Shown here in pieces: positions 8,669 to 17,330 of a stretch of 64,000 nucleotides of DNA. Source of the stretch: Solwaraspora sp. WMMD1047. GTDB taxonomy: Bacteria > Actinomycetota > Actinomycetes > Mycobacteriales > Micromonosporaceae. The stretch is taken from NCBI RefSeq assembly GCF_029626155.1, contig NZ_JARUBL010000001.1, positions 1,302,001 to 1,366,000 on the forward strand. Reading direction: 5' to 3'. Positions within the stretch are counted from its first letter, which is position 1. Each line of letters opens with the position of its first letter. Made by a program: the position numbers and the translations under genes. The notes below the pieces were generated by a model that was not told the origin of the DNA, did no database searches, and worked only from the letters and a program-made list of their open reading frames with translations.

Positions 8669-9880
8669 TCAGAGGTCGAGGATCTTGTCCAGGAAGTCGC
8701 GGTAGCGGCGGACCACCACCCGGAGCTGTTCGGTGTCGTCGGCCGAGCCGTCCTGCCAACCGCCCAGCTCGTCCTTCTGGGCGGCGAGCGCCGCGGCCAG
8801 CGCCTCGATCGCCTCCTCGGCCAGGCCCTGCGCCTCGCCGGCCGCCGCCCGCGGGTCATCCACGAAGCGGAGCTGCACCTCGCGCCACCGGTCCCGGAAG
8901 CCCTGGGCGGCGTCGGCCGCCAACAGTGTGGCGACCGGCGCGGCCGGCACGGCGCCCGGCAGCAACTCGCCGTCCGCGGTGGTGGTCGACTCGTCGGCCG
9001 ACGGCGTGGTCGACTCGTCGGCCGCGACCGCCGGTTGGTCGCCGGTCAGGGCCGGGTTACCCGCCGCGAGCACGCGCTCCTCGGTCGCGCCGTCCGAACC
9101 CACGGCCACCGACTCCGTCCCGACCGGTTGCCCGTCGACCGGGTCGGTGCCGACCGGAAGGGTGTCGACCGGCCCGGTCGCGACCGGCTCGGCGTCGACC
9201 GGCCCACCGTCGACCGGCCCGCCGGCGACCGGCTCGGCGTCGACCGGGCGGACATCGGTGGGTCGGTTCCCGGTCGGGTCGGCGTCGACCACGCCGTTCG
9301 CCGGGTCCGCGGTGCGTTCGTCCCGTGGGTCGGGTTCGGCGGTCCGGTCCTCGCTGGCCAGCGCGGAGGCGGCGACGGCCCCGCCGACCGTGGGGGCGCC
9401 GAAGGCGGTGGGAACGGGCGCCGGATCGTGGTACTCGGGACGGTCCTGATCGTCGGCGGGCGACCCGTCCGCGTCGCCACCGTGCGGCCCGGGCTCGTTC
9501 AGCGCGGCCACCTCGGCGCGGAAGTCGTCGTCCTCGCGCAACTCCTCGGCCCGTACCTCGTCATCGGCCCGGACGTCTTCGGCCCGTGCCGCGTCGTCGG
9601 CCGGCGCGTCGTCGGCCCGTACCTCGTCCTCGGCCCGGAGGTCCGCGTCCGCGGGTGGCTGGCCGTCGGAGCGGGCCGCGCCGTCCGGCCCGCTCCCGTC
9701 CTCGGCCCGCGGCTGGTCACCGGTGAGCAGCTCGTCGTCGGTGCGGTCGCCGTCGTCTCCGGGCCGGTCGGCCTCGGCCCCGGGCGGGGTGGGTACCGGG
9801 ACGGGCTCGGACCTGACCGCCTCGGGATGGTCGTCGTACTCGGGGTGGTCCTGATAGGTGTGCGGTTCCTGGTGGCGCAT
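8669..9880 (-). CDS. Acidic low-complexity protein with C-terminal helical domain
   Basis: No named family recognised. The 403 residues start at the ATG at 9880, with AGGAG ten bases upstream inside the overlap with the preceding stop; a GTG at 9898 is the alternative. Residues up to about 280 are Asp/Glu/Ala/Pro/Thr-rich and contain DNA-level repeats (runs of RADDE-like and PVDGGPVDAEPV-like units), probably disordered. The last 110 residues form a helical domain (FRDRWREVQLRFVDDPRAAA, then EQLRVVVRRYRDFLDKIL). That domain clearly resembles the C-terminal half of the upstream neighbour, so the two genes arose by duplication and form an operon. There is no export signal. Confidence 0.7.
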   Translation of the reverse strand: MRHQEPHTYQDHPEYDDHPEAVRSEPVPVPTPPGAEADRPGDDGDRTDDELLTGDQPRAEDGSGPDGAARSDGQPPADADLRAEDEVRADDAPADDAARAEDVRADDEVRAEELREDDDFRAEVAALNEPGPHGGDADGSPADDQDRPEYHDPAPVPTAFGAPTVGGAVAASALASEDRTAEPDPRDERTADPANGVVDADPTGNRPTDVRPVDAEPVAGGPVDGGPVDAEPVATGPVDTLPVGTDPVDGQPVGTESVAVGSDGATEERVLAAGNPALTGDQPAVAADESTTPSADESTTTADGELLPGAVPAAPVATLLAADAAQGFRDRWREVQLRFVDDPRAAAGEAQGLAEEAIEALAAALAAQKDELGGWQDGSADDTEQLRVVVRRYRDFLDKILDL

Positions 9881-9894
9881 GGCGAAGTGTCTCC

Positions 9895-10488
9895 TCACCG
9901 GCTCTGGGCGTCCTGGGTGGCGTCGGGACGGGGCTCGTCCGCGTGGTGATGACGTACCGGATCCTCGCCCAGCAGCTCGGCGAAGAGCGCCCGGTAGTGA
10001 ACGACGGCCTGGCGCAGTTGCTCGGTGCTCGCCTCGCCGCGTTCGTTGCGCAGGTGGATTTCGTGTGCGTCACGGTAGTGGGTCAGGGTCTGCGCGTGCT
10101 CCACCGAAAGGTGGGCGAGCTGGTCGGAATAGTCCTCGGTCGGGTAGCCCCGTTCGGCGATCAGCCGGGTGACCAGCTCGTCGGCGGCGCCGACCGCCTC
10201 GGCCGGCGAGTCGATGAAGCGGGCCTGGATCTCCTCCCAGTCCGCCGCGTACCGGCGGCGGGATTCGTCGGTGAGTGGGGTGAGCGTGAGCTCGGCGTGC
10301 CGCCGCTCCCGCTCCCGCAGTTCGCGCTCGGCGGCCGTCCGGCTGTCCTGCTCGGCCACGAGGCGGTCGTACTCCGGTCCGAACCTGTTCCGCAGGGCCT
10401 TGCGGCGGGCGCTGACCCAGGCGAACGCGGCGATGGCCACGACGGCGGCGATGACGAGAACTGTGATGATGAGCTGCGTGGGCGACAT
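9895..10488 (-). CDS. Membrane-anchored helical protein, paralogue of the downstream gene
   Basis: The 197-residue product has an N-terminal membrane segment (about 6-24, LIITVLVIAAVVAIAAFAW) and a charged helical region rich in Glu and Arg (30-75). The following domain (WEEIQARFIDSPAEAVGAAD, then EQLRQAVVHYRALFAELLGE) matches the end of the next gene. AAGGAGGAG precedes the ATG. The shared domain suggests that the soluble and the membrane-tethered protein interact or share a ligand (inference). No function is known to me. Confidence 0.75.
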   Translation of the reverse strand: MSPTQLIITVLVIAAVVAIAAFAWVSARRKALRNRFGPEYDRLVAEQDSRTAAERELRERERRHAELTLTPLTDESRRRYAADWEEIQARFIDSPAEAVGAADELVTRLIAERGYPTEDYSDQLAHLSVEHAQTLTHYRDAHEIHLRNERGEASTEQLRQAVVHYRALFAELLGEDPVRHHHADEPRPDATQDAQSR

Positions 10489-10848
10489 GGCTCCTCCTTC
10501 GTCACCTGGTATTCCCGCTCCGCCCTGATCACCAATCCAGATTCCCGGTACTTTCCCTGCTGGCGGTCTTACTGGACTGGTTCCAGAAAGCTCGGCCGCG
10601 GTCGGTCAGGTGAGCCCTTTCCAGCCATCGATCAACCTCGTGACCTGCGGCGATCGCCCAGACCGGGCATTCGGTCGCGATCACCCGGTAGTGCATGGGC
10701 CCGTGATTACGTATCCTGCCGGAGGCGTGCGAGCCCGCGACCGAGACTCGGCCGGAGCTGTCGGTCCCGTGACCGCGACTCCGGGTGAGAACCGAGGTCG
10801 CGCCGGGCCTCGCGTGCCTCCCTGCCGCACCCCCTCGGGCGAGGTCTG
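10489..10848. other. 360-base divergent region upstream of the conservon
   Basis: It should contain the conservon promoter and that of the leftward gene pair. I see no clear -35/-10 pair. A short leftward frame (10529-10696, 55 codons, MHYRVIATECPVWAIAAG at its start) has no ribosome binding site and was not called. Confidence 0.4.
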
Positions 10849-13533
10849 ATGAACACCCGCAACTGGCCGATCCGCTCGAAGATCGTCGCGCTGGTCGCCG
10901 CTCCGATCGCAGCGCTGCTGGCGTTGTGGATCTTCGCGACGACATTGACGGTCGGCCCGGCGTCGAGCCTGTTGGCGGCCCAGACGCTCTTGGACGAGCT
11001 GGGCAAGCCCGGCGAGGCCATGGTGGCCGAACTGCAGCGTGAACGCCGGCTGTCCACCATCTACCTGGCCGGTCGGGACAACACCACCGAGCTGGCCGAG
11101 CAGCGGGTCCGCACCGACGCGGCGATCACCGAGTTCCGCCGCCGGACCACCGGCGAGGAGCTGACCGACGTGGCGACCGGCCTGGTCTCCGTCCGGCTCG
11201 CCCAGACCTACACCGCGCTGGACGCGCTGTCGGCGGGCCGGGGCTTCATCGACCGCCGGGACATGGACGCCGCAGGCGCCATCGGTCTCTACAGTGGCAT
11301 GATCGACACTGCGTTCCGGACCTTCTCCGCGATGCTCGCCCTGCCCGACGAGTCGCTCAACCGGGAGGCCCGCGCCCTCACCGCGCTGGGCCGCGCCCGG
11401 GAGGTGCTCGGGCAGACCGATGCCCTGCTGGCCGGGTCGTTCACCGCCGAGCGGTTCGGCGACGGGGAATACACCCAGCTGGTCCAGATCATCGGCACCC
11501 AGCGGTTCCTGCTCGCGGACGCGGTGGCCGAACTGCCCGACGCCGGCCGGGCCGAGTACCAGCGGATGACCGAGAGCGACGCGTTCGTCCGGCTGCGGGC
11601 GATGGAGGAGCAGCTGGTCGCCAATGGACGCCCGGGTGCTCCGGTGCCGGTCGACGCCCGCGCCTGGCAGAGCAGCTACGACTCGGTCCAGCGGCAGCTG
11701 CGCGACTTCGAGCTGGCCGGCGCGGAGGCACTCACCGAGCGGACCGTCCCGGTGGCGATCGGGATCCTGGCCCGGCTCGGGCTGGCCGGCGTACTCGGAT
11801 TCCTGGCGGTGCTCCTGTCGATGATCATCGCCGTCCGGATCGGTCGGTCGTTGGCCCGCCGGCTGAGTGGACTGCGGGCCGCCGCGCAGGAGACGGCGAC
11901 CGAACGGCTGCCGTCCGTCGTGGGCCGGCTCCGCCGGGGCGAGGACGTGAACCTCGACCGGGAGGTGCCCGCGCTCGATCACGGCGGGGACGAGATCGGC
12001 GAGGTCGCCCGGGCGTTCAGCGAGGTCCAGCAGACCGCCATCCGGTCGGCGATCGACGAGGCCGCCCTCCGGCGGGGACTCAACGACGTGTTCCTCAACA
12101 TCGCCCGGCGTAGCCAGACGCTGCTGCACCGCCAACTCGCGCTGCTCGACCGGATGGAGCGGCGCACCACCGAGCCGGACGAGCTGGCCGACCTGTTCAA
12201 GGTGGACCATCTGGCGACCCGGATGCGTCGGCACGCGGAGGACCTGGTGATCCTCGCTGGCGCCACACCCGGCCGGGGCTGGCGCAATCCGGTGCCGATG
12301 GTGGACGTGATCCGGGGTGCCATCTCCGAGATCGAGGACTACGCCCGGGTCGACATCGCCACCGTGCAGCCGGCCGCGGCGGTCGGCCGGGCGGTCGGGG
12401 ACGTGGTCCACCTGCTCGCCGAGCTGATCGAGAACGCCGCCTCGTTCTCCCCGCCGCACACCCGGATCAGGGTCTCCGGGGAGGTGCTGCCCAACGGGTA
12501 CGCCATCGAGATCGAGGACCGTGGCCTCGGCATGCCGCCGGAGGCGTTGACCGAGGCGAACCAGCGACTGGCCGACCCGCCGGAGTTCGACCCCACCAAC
12601 AGTGCCCGGCTCGGGCTCTTCGTCGTCGCCCAGCTCGGCGCCCGGCACGGCGTGAAGGTCCAGCTACGGACGTCGGCCTACGGCGGGGTGACGGCGGTGG
12701 CCCTGATCCCGTCCGACATCGTGGTCGCCGGCACCGGCACCCTCGCGCTCCCCGGCCGCCCGCCGCTGCCACTCGGCCCGAGCCCGGCCGGTGTCTCACC
12801 GGCCGCCGCCGGGGCCGCCCCGACGGCCCGACCCGGCCCACCCCGGGGCCGGGACCTCGACTCCACCGTGGAGTTCGTGCTCACCGGGGACCAGCTCGCG
12901 GCCCAGACCCCACCGAACCAGCCTCCCGTGATTCAGACCCCCGTGAGCCAAACCCCCGCGATCCAAACCCCCGCGATCCAGGCCCCCGCGACTCCAACCT
13001 CCGCGATCCAGGCCCCTGCCGTCCAGGGACCCGCGCACCGGGACTCCACCAGTCCGGCTTCCGCGACCCGGGCCGGCTCCGGAGAGCCCGTCCCGGCCGG
13101 CCCCGTCCCGGCCGGCCCCGTCCCGGCCGAATCCGGCCCGGCCGGCCCGGCCGGTCCCAGTCGGCCGGCCGAGGTGCAGATCGGCGAGGACGGGTTGCCG
13201 CGCCGGGTCCGGCAGACCAGCCTGGCCCCGCAGCTGCGCAAGCCGCAGTCCGGACCGCCCGGCCGGGCCGGCGCGACCCAGGAGATGCCGAGGCGGCCCG
13301 GCAACGGGCGCCCTCCGATCGTCGTCGCCGAAGCGCCGCCGCCGCCCCGCACCCCGGAGGAGGTCCGGTCGGTGATGGCGGCGCTGCAGTCCGGCACGGC
13401 GCGGGGCCGGCGGGACGCCACGGTGGAGCCGACCGAATCGAACCGGACGACCCAGCCCGGTCCGGCGGCCAGTACCGGTACCGGAGCACCAGCCACCGAC
13501 GAGGGATCCCCCCACTCTGGAAGGAATGCGTAG
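10849..13533 (+). CDS. cvnA: Conservon sensor protein CvnA (nitrate/nitrite-sensing-type, HATPase)
   Basis: First gene of a four-gene conservon, an actinobacterial signalling unit that resembles a eukaryotic G-protein-coupled complex at the membrane. The 894 residues comprise membrane segment 1 (about 13-33), an extracellular NIT-like helical sensor (about 45-295), membrane segment 2 (about 303-328), a HAMP-like linker and a histidine-kinase-type ATPase domain. The ATPase has the N-box at E525-N529 (ELIENAASFSPPHTRI) and the G1 box DRGLGMP. The usual phospho-acceptor motif is not obvious, as in other CvnA proteins. The last 250 residues are Pro/Ala-rich with QTPAIQ and PAGPV repeats. The stop overlaps the next start (TAGTG). 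Confidence 0.92.
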   Translation: MNTRNWPIRSKIVALVAAPIAALLALWIFATTLTVGPASSLLAAQTLLDELGKPGEAMVAELQRERRLSTIYLAGRDNTTELAEQRVRTDAAITEFRRRTTGEELTDVATGLVSVRLAQTYTALDALSAGRGFIDRRDMDAAGAIGLYSGMIDTAFRTFSAMLALPDESLNREARALTALGRAREVLGQTDALLAGSFTAERFGDGEYTQLVQIIGTQRFLLADAVAELPDAGRAEYQRMTESDAFVRLRAMEEQLVANGRPGAPVPVDARAWQSSYDSVQRQLRDFELAGAEALTERTVPVAIGILARLGLAGVLGFLAVLLSMIIAVRIGRSLARRLSGLRAAAQETATERLPSVVGRLRRGEDVNLDREVPALDHGGDEIGEVARAFSEVQQTAIRSAIDEAALRRGLNDVFLNIARRSQTLLHRQLALLDRMERRTTEPDELADLFKVDHLATRMRRHAEDLVILAGATPGRGWRNPVPMVDVIRGAISEIEDYARVDIATVQPAAAVGRAVGDVVHLLAELIENAASFSPPHTRIRVSGEVLPNGYAIEIEDRGLGMPPEALTEANQRLADPPEFDPTNSARLGLFVVAQLGARHGVKVQLRTSAYGGVTAVALIPSDIVVAGTGTLALPGRPPLPLGPSPAGVSPAAAGAAPTARPGPPRGRDLDSTVEFVLTGDQLAAQTPPNQPPVIQTPVSQTPAIQTPAIQAPATPTSAIQAPAVQGPAHRDSTSPASATRAGSGEPVPAGPVPAGPVPAESGPAGPAGPSRPAEVQIGEDGLPRRVRQTSLAPQLRKPQSGPPGRAGATQEMPRRPGNGRPPIVVAEAPPPPRTPEEVRSVMAALQSGTARGRRDATVEPTESNRTTQPGPAASTGTGAPATDEGSPHSGRNA

Positions 13534-13955
13534 TGGTGCAGACGCCGAGGCCGGTCGCGAACCTCAACTGGCTGCTCGACGACCTCGTCGAGCGGGTGCC
13601 GCCGGCGCAGCAGGCAGTGGTGCTCTCCGCCGACGGGCTGCTGATGGGCAACTCCGCCGGGCTGAGCCGGGAGGACGCCGAGCACCTGTCCGCGATGGCA
13701 TCTGGCTTCCAGAGCCTGGCCAAGGGCGCCAGCCGGCACTTCCAGGCCGGGCAGGTCCGGCAGACGGTCGTCGAGATGGACACCGCGTACCTCTTCGTCA
13801 CGGCCGCCGGCAACGGCGCCTGCCTGGCGGTGCTCAGCTCGGCCGATTCGGACATCGGCCTGGTCGCGTACGAGATGGCGATGCTCGTCACCCGGGTGGG
13901 CGAGTTCCTCTCCACGCCGACCAGACCGCCCGTTGTCCCCGCCGATGCGGGCTGA
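13533..13955 (+). CDS. cvnB: Conservon roadblock/LC7 protein CvnB
   Basis: 140 residues with the roadblock/LC7 fold: a start helix NLNWLLDDLVERVPPAQQAV, then VVLSADGLLMG, and a C-terminal strand-helix ending in LSSADSDIGLVAYEMAMLVT. Roadblock proteins pair with small GTPases as scaffolds or activating factors; here the partner is CvnD. The GTG start overlaps the cvnA stop by one base and its own stop lies within the start of cvnC, so translation is coupled. Confidence 0.93.
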   Translation: MVQTPRPVANLNWLLDDLVERVPPAQQAVVLSADGLLMGNSAGLSREDAEHLSAMASGFQSLAKGASRHFQAGQVRQTVVEMDTAYLFVTAAGNGACLAVLSSADSDIGLVAYEMAMLVTRVGEFLSTPTRPPVVPADAG

Positions 13956-14334
13956 CGCCGGCGGGCCGCACCACGACTGGCTGGACGAGGACGCCGGGCC
14001 GGTCGTCCGACCGTACGCGGTCACCGGGGGCCGGGTGGAGCCGGTCGCCGGCGGCTTCGACCTGGTCGCGTTCGTGGTGGCCGCCGCCCCCCGGGACCGG
14101 GCGGCGGGTCCGCCGCTCAACCCGGAACACCAGGCGATCATCGACGCGGCGCAGCAGCCGATCTCCGTCGCCGAACTGGCCTCCCACCTGAACCTGGCGG
14201 TCGGGGTGATCCGGGTGCTCCTCGGCGACCTGCTCGCCGCCGACCTCATCGCGATGTACGAACCCCCGGCATCGCGGCAGTTCCCCCACGACGACATCCT
14301 CAAGGCGGTGGTCAATGGACTCCGTGCGCTCTGA
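13945..14334 (+). CDS. cvnC: Conservon DUF742 protein CvnC
   Basis: 129 residues of the DUF742 family. VVRPYAVTGGRVEP near the N terminus and a winged-helix-like second half (LSVAELASHLNLAVGVIRVLLGDLLAADLI-type segment at about 74-110) are diagnostic. The ATG at 13945 is preferred to a TTG at 13933. It overlaps cvnB by 11 bases and cvnD by 20, confirming a tight operon. Its molecular role is unknown. A DNA- or partner-binding helix-turn-helix is plausible from the fold. Confidence 0.9.
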   Translation: MRADAGGPHHDWLDEDAGPVVRPYAVTGGRVEPVAGGFDLVAFVVAAAPRDRAAGPPLNPEHQAIIDAAQQPISVAELASHLNLAVGVIRVLLGDLLAADLIAMYEPPASRQFPHDDILKAVVNGLRAL

Positions 14335-14920
14335 TCGCAACGGCAGTACGGCGGTGCGGGTGCCGCTGGCCCTGAAGATCCTGATCGCGGGCGGGTTCGG
14401 GGTGGGCAAGACCACGCTTGTCGGCTCGGTCAGCGAGATCCGTCCGCTGCAGACCGAGGAGGTGCTCACCGACGCCGGAGTCGGCACCGACGACATCTCG
14501 GGGGTGGAGGGCAAGAACACCACCACCGTGGCGATGGACTTCGGTCGGATCACCATCAACGACGACCTGCAGGTCTACCTGTTCGGGACGCCGGGACAGG
14601 ACCGGTTCTGGTTCCTCTGGGACGAGTTGGCGTTCGGCGCGCTGGGCGCGGTGGTGCTCGCCGACACCCGCCGGCTGGCCGACTGCTTCCCGTCGGTGGA
14701 CTACTTCGAGCAGCGCGGCACCCCGTTCGTGGTCGGAGTCAACTGCTTCGACGGGGCGCAGCGGTTCAGCCCGGAGGCGGTCCGCAAGGCACTTGACCTG
14801 GACCCGGACGTACCGGTGGTGCTCTGCGACGCGCGCAGTCGCCAGTCCGGCAAGAACGTCCTCATCGCCCTGGTCGAGCACGTCGCGCAGCGGCGGGGGA
14901 ATCCGCAGCCGGTCGGCTGA
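14315..14920 (+). CDS. cvnD: Conservon small GTPase CvnD
   Basis: Ras-like GTPase of 201 residues that closes the conservon. The P-loop GGFGVGKTT lies at about 24-32. A G3-type GTPGQDRFWFLW motif follows, with Gln next to Asp but an FW pair in place of the usual strand. The G4-like VNCFDGAQ provides the base-specificity Asp. Binding and hydrolysis of GTP probably switch the CvnA-CvnB-CvnC complex. It ends at a hairpin shared with the convergent lut operon. Confidence 0.93.
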   Translation: MDSVRSDRNGSTAVRVPLALKILIAGGFGVGKTTLVGSVSEIRPLQTEEVLTDAGVGTDDISGVEGKNTTTVAMDFGRITINDDLQVYLFGTPGQDRFWFLWDELAFGALGAVVLADTRRLADCFPSVDYFEQRGTPFVVGVNCFDGAQRFSPEAVRKALDLDPDVPVVLCDARSRQSGKNVLIALVEHVAQRRGNPQPVG

Positions 14921-14921
14921 C

Positions 14922-14951
14922 CGGGCCGGTGGCTACCGCGCCGCCGGCCCG
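14922..14951. terminator. Bidirectional hairpin between cvnD and lutC
   Basis: CGGGCCGGTGGC (14922-14933) pairs with GCCGCCGGCCCG (14940-14951), with one G-T pair and a 6-base loop. It begins right after the cvnD stop and overlaps the lutC stop, so it serves both convergent operons. Confidence 0.65.
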
Positions 14952-15703
14952 TCGACAAGTAGGACGTCCAGCCGGCGCGGACCGTGCACCCCCTCGACCC
15001 GGTCGAGTTCGATGTCGCTGGTGGCCGAGGGGCCGGAGACCATGGTCAGCGGCCGGGTCGGGTCGGTGAGCCGGCGCAGCGCGGCCGGCACGCCCGCGAC
15101 GATCTGGCCGGTGCGGACCACACAGACGTGCCGATCGGGCACCAGGGTGAGCAGCCGGCGGCCCTGGTCCGGCCCGGCGGCCAGGATCAGCGTCCCGGTC
15201 GCCGCGATCGCGACCGCGCAGCCGGTCAACACGGCGAGCCCCGGCCGGTCCAGGTCGGCCACCGTCAGGGGGCGCGGCGTGCCGTCCCGGTGCACCGAGC
15301 CCGGGTACGCGGTGAGCCAGCCGTCCGGCACCCCGGGCGGCACCGCCAACAGCGGTACGCCGGTCAGCAGTTCGGCGAGCGTGCCGGCGAGCGTGTCGGG
15401 AGCGCAGCGGCGGACGGTGGCCCGGTAGTCGAGCAGCCGATCCGTCAGCAGCTCGATCAGCTCGCCGGTGCCGGAAGGTGCCGGCGCCGGTGTGGTGGTC
15501 GGGTCGGTCCGGCCGGTCGGGTCGGTCCGGCCGGTCGGGTCGGTCCGGCCGGTCGGGTCGGTCGGGTCGGCGTAGTCGCGGGGGACCGGAACCGGCACCG
15601 GCCCGCCGGCCGGATCGGCGGCCCGCAGCCGCGCCATGATCGCCTCCCGGGCCGAGTCGCCGGCCGGTCGCCGGCCGCCGTCGCCCAGGTCAGCCCTGGC
15701 CAT
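14933..15703 (-). CDS. lutC: Lactate utilization protein C, LUD domain
   Basis: Third protein of the LutABC L-lactate dehydrogenase complex, which oxidises lactate to pyruvate. It has 256 residues from the ATG at 15703, overlapping lutB by 14 bases. The frame extends further upstream only into repeat DNA, so a longer start (15805) is unlikely. After a helix (DSAREAIMARLRAA) comes a spacer of TDPTGR repeats (about 54-78), then the LUD fold. GLAVLTGCAVAIAATGTLILAAG and the C-terminal SGPSATSDIELDRVEGVHGP are the conserved blocks. Confidence 0.9.
   Translation of the reverse strand: MARADLGDGGRRPAGDSAREAIMARLRAADPAGGPVPVPVPRDYADPTDPTGRTDPTGRTDPTGRTDPTTTPAPAPSGTGELIELLTDRLLDYRATVRRCAPDTLAGTLAELLTGVPLLAVPPGVPDGWLTAYPGSVHRDGTPRPLTVADLDRPGLAVLTGCAVAIAATGTLILAAGPDQGRRLLTLVPDRHVCVVRTGQIVAGVPAALRRLTDPTRPLTMVSGPSATSDIELDRVEGVHGPRRLDVLLVDGPAAR
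15497..15570 (-). repeat. 18-bp tandem repeat in lutC
   Basis: Three exact copies of GGTCGGGTCGGTCCGGCC at 15497-15550, plus a degenerate fourth. They encode the hexapeptide spacer (TDPTGR) between the N-terminal helix and the LUD domain. Confidence 0.85.
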
Positions 15704-17330
15704 GGCCGGACCCATCGGTCTCGGTCCGGCTTCGGCTCGACCCATCGGCTTCAGTCTGGCTTCGGCCGGACCCATCGGTCTCGGTCCGGCTCCGGCCGGA
15801 CCCATCGGTCACGGTCCGGCCATGGCTGGGACCGTTGGTCTCGGGTCGGCTTCGGCCGGCCCACCATTCGCGGAAGGATTCGCCGGCCGGTAGCGGGGCG
15901 TCCCGGCTGGTGGTCCAGCCGGACAGCGGCCAGGGTAGCCGCCGGATGGTGCCGCCCCGGCCGACCCGCCGGAGCGGGGCGGCGCCCCGGCGGGCGGCGC
16001 GCAGCGCGGCGGCGTACCGGCGGCGGTCGCGCATCAGCCAGGACGCCGCCCGCATCGCGGTGCGCTCGGCCGAGGGCCGGTCCCGGCGGGCATCCACCCC
16101 GCGCTGTCGCAGGTGGACGAGAACCTCGGGGATGTCGATCCGGACCGGGCAGGCGTCGAAGCAGGCGCCGCAGAGGGTGGAGGCGTACGGCAGGGTGCGG
16201 TTGGCGCCGGCCCCGGGGCCGGTCAGCTGCGGGGAGAGGATGGCCCCGATCGGCCCCGGATAGACCGATCCGTAGGCGTGCCCGCCGACCCGCTCGTAGA
16301 CCGGGCAGACGTTCAGGCAGGCCGAGCAGCGGATGCAGCGCAACGCCTGCCGGCCGACCGGGTCGGCGCGGGTGTCGGTCCGGCCGTTGTCCACCAGCAC
16401 GATGTGCACCGTGGCGGGTCCGTCGCCCGGGGTGGTCCCGGTCCAGACCGAGGTGTACGGGTTCATCCGTTCACCGGTCGACGAGCGGGGCAGCAACTGC
16501 AGGAACACCTCCAGGTCGCCGAAGGTGGGTACCAGCTTCTCGATGCCGACCACCGAGATCAGCGTCTCCGGCAGGGTCAGACACATCCGGCCGTTCCCCT
16601 CGGATTCCACCACCACCAGGGAGCCGGTCTCGGCGACGGCGAAGTTGGCGCCGGAGATGGCGACCTTTGCCGTCAGGAACTTCGCCCGCAGGTGCCGGCG
16701 GGCGGCTTCGGCGAGCGCGGCCGGTTCGTCGGTGAGCGCGTCCACGTCGACGCCGGGCATTCTCGCGGCGAAGATGTCGCGGATCTGGTGCCGGTTGTAG
16801 TGGATCGCCGGGACCAGGATGTGCGACGGGGTGTCGTCGGCGAGCTGCACGATCAGCTCGGCCAGGTCGGTCTCGACGGCGGTGATGCCGGCGGCGGCGA
16901 GCGCCTCGTTGAGGCCGATCTCCTGGGTGGCCATCGACTTGACCTTGACCACCTCGGTGCGGCCGGTCCGCTCGACCAGTCCGGTCACCACCGCGGCCGC
17001 CTCGGCGGCGTCCCGCGCCCAGTGCACCTGGGCGCCGGCCGCGGTCGCCGCCGCCTCGAACTGTGCCAGCAGATCGGGGAGTCGGGCCAGCACGTCATCC
17101 TTGATCGCCGCGCCGGAGCGGCGCAGCTCCGCCCAGTCGGGCACCTCGGCGACCATCCGCAACCGCTTGTCGCGGATGGTGTGGGTGGCCCGCCGCAGGT
17201 TGGTCCGCAGCTGCGCGTTGCCGAGCTCCCGCCGGGCGGCCACCGGGAACGGCAGCGGCGCGGTCACGTTGCCGCTGCGTGCCTCGGGTCCGGTTCGGGC
17301 GTCGGGCGATGGGGGGCGGTGGCCGGTCAT
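15690..17330 (-). CDS. lutB: Lactate utilization protein B, iron-sulfur and LUD domains
   Basis: Iron-sulfur subunit of the lactate-oxidising LutABC complex. The ATG at 17330 overlaps the lutA stop (ATGA) and gives 546 residues. The first 300 residues are the LUD domain (KVKSMATQEIGLNEAL; GANFAVAETGSLVVVESEGN). Two [4Fe-4S] motifs follow: CIRCSACLNVCPVYERVGG and LCGACFDACPVRIDIPE. The natural protein should end near the FREWW motif. Instead it runs on for about 50 residues of a Thr/Asp/Gly/Ser/Arg decapeptide repeat made by 30-bp tandem DNA repeats, which look like a recent expansion at the lutB-lutC junction. Confidence 0.93.
   Translation of the reverse strand: MTGHRPPSPDARTGPEARSGNVTAPLPFPVAARRELGNAQLRTNLRRATHTIRDKRLRMVAEVPDWAELRRSGAAIKDDVLARLPDLLAQFEAAATAAGAQVHWARDAAEAAAVVTGLVERTGRTEVVKVKSMATQEIGLNEALAAAGITAVETDLAELIVQLADDTPSHILVPAIHYNRHQIRDIFAARMPGVDVDALTDEPAALAEAARRHLRAKFLTAKVAISGANFAVAETGSLVVVESEGNGRMCLTLPETLISVVGIEKLVPTFGDLEVFLQLLPRSSTGERMNPYTSVWTGTTPGDGPATVHIVLVDNGRTDTRADPVGRQALRCIRCSACLNVCPVYERVGGHAYGSVYPGPIGAILSPQLTGPGAGANRTLPYASTLCGACFDACPVRIDIPEVLVHLRQRGVDARRDRPSAERTAMRAASWLMRDRRRYAAALRAARRGAAPLRRVGRGGTIRRLPWPLSGWTTSRDAPLPAGESFREWWAGRSRPETNGPSHGRTVTDGSGRSRTETDGSGRSQTEADGSSRSRTETDGSGHGQG
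15708..15857. repeat. Five 30-bp tandem repeats at the lutB/lutC junction
   Basis: Copies at 15708-15737, 15738-15767, 15768-15797, 15798-15827 and 15828-15857, each close to ggacccatcggtctcggtcc followed by ten more bases. The unit is a multiple of three, so it adds ten residues per copy to the LutB tail (about TDGSGRSRTE) without shifting frame. Just upstream of the lutC start it also creates repeated in-frame ATG codons. Confidence 0.9.

Noticed and set aside
10529-10696. Leftward 55-codon frame starting MHYRVIATECPVWAIAAG
   Set aside because: No ribosome binding site, weaker codon bias than neighbours, and it sits in the conservon promoter region. It could be a small protein, but nothing in the sequence supports it.
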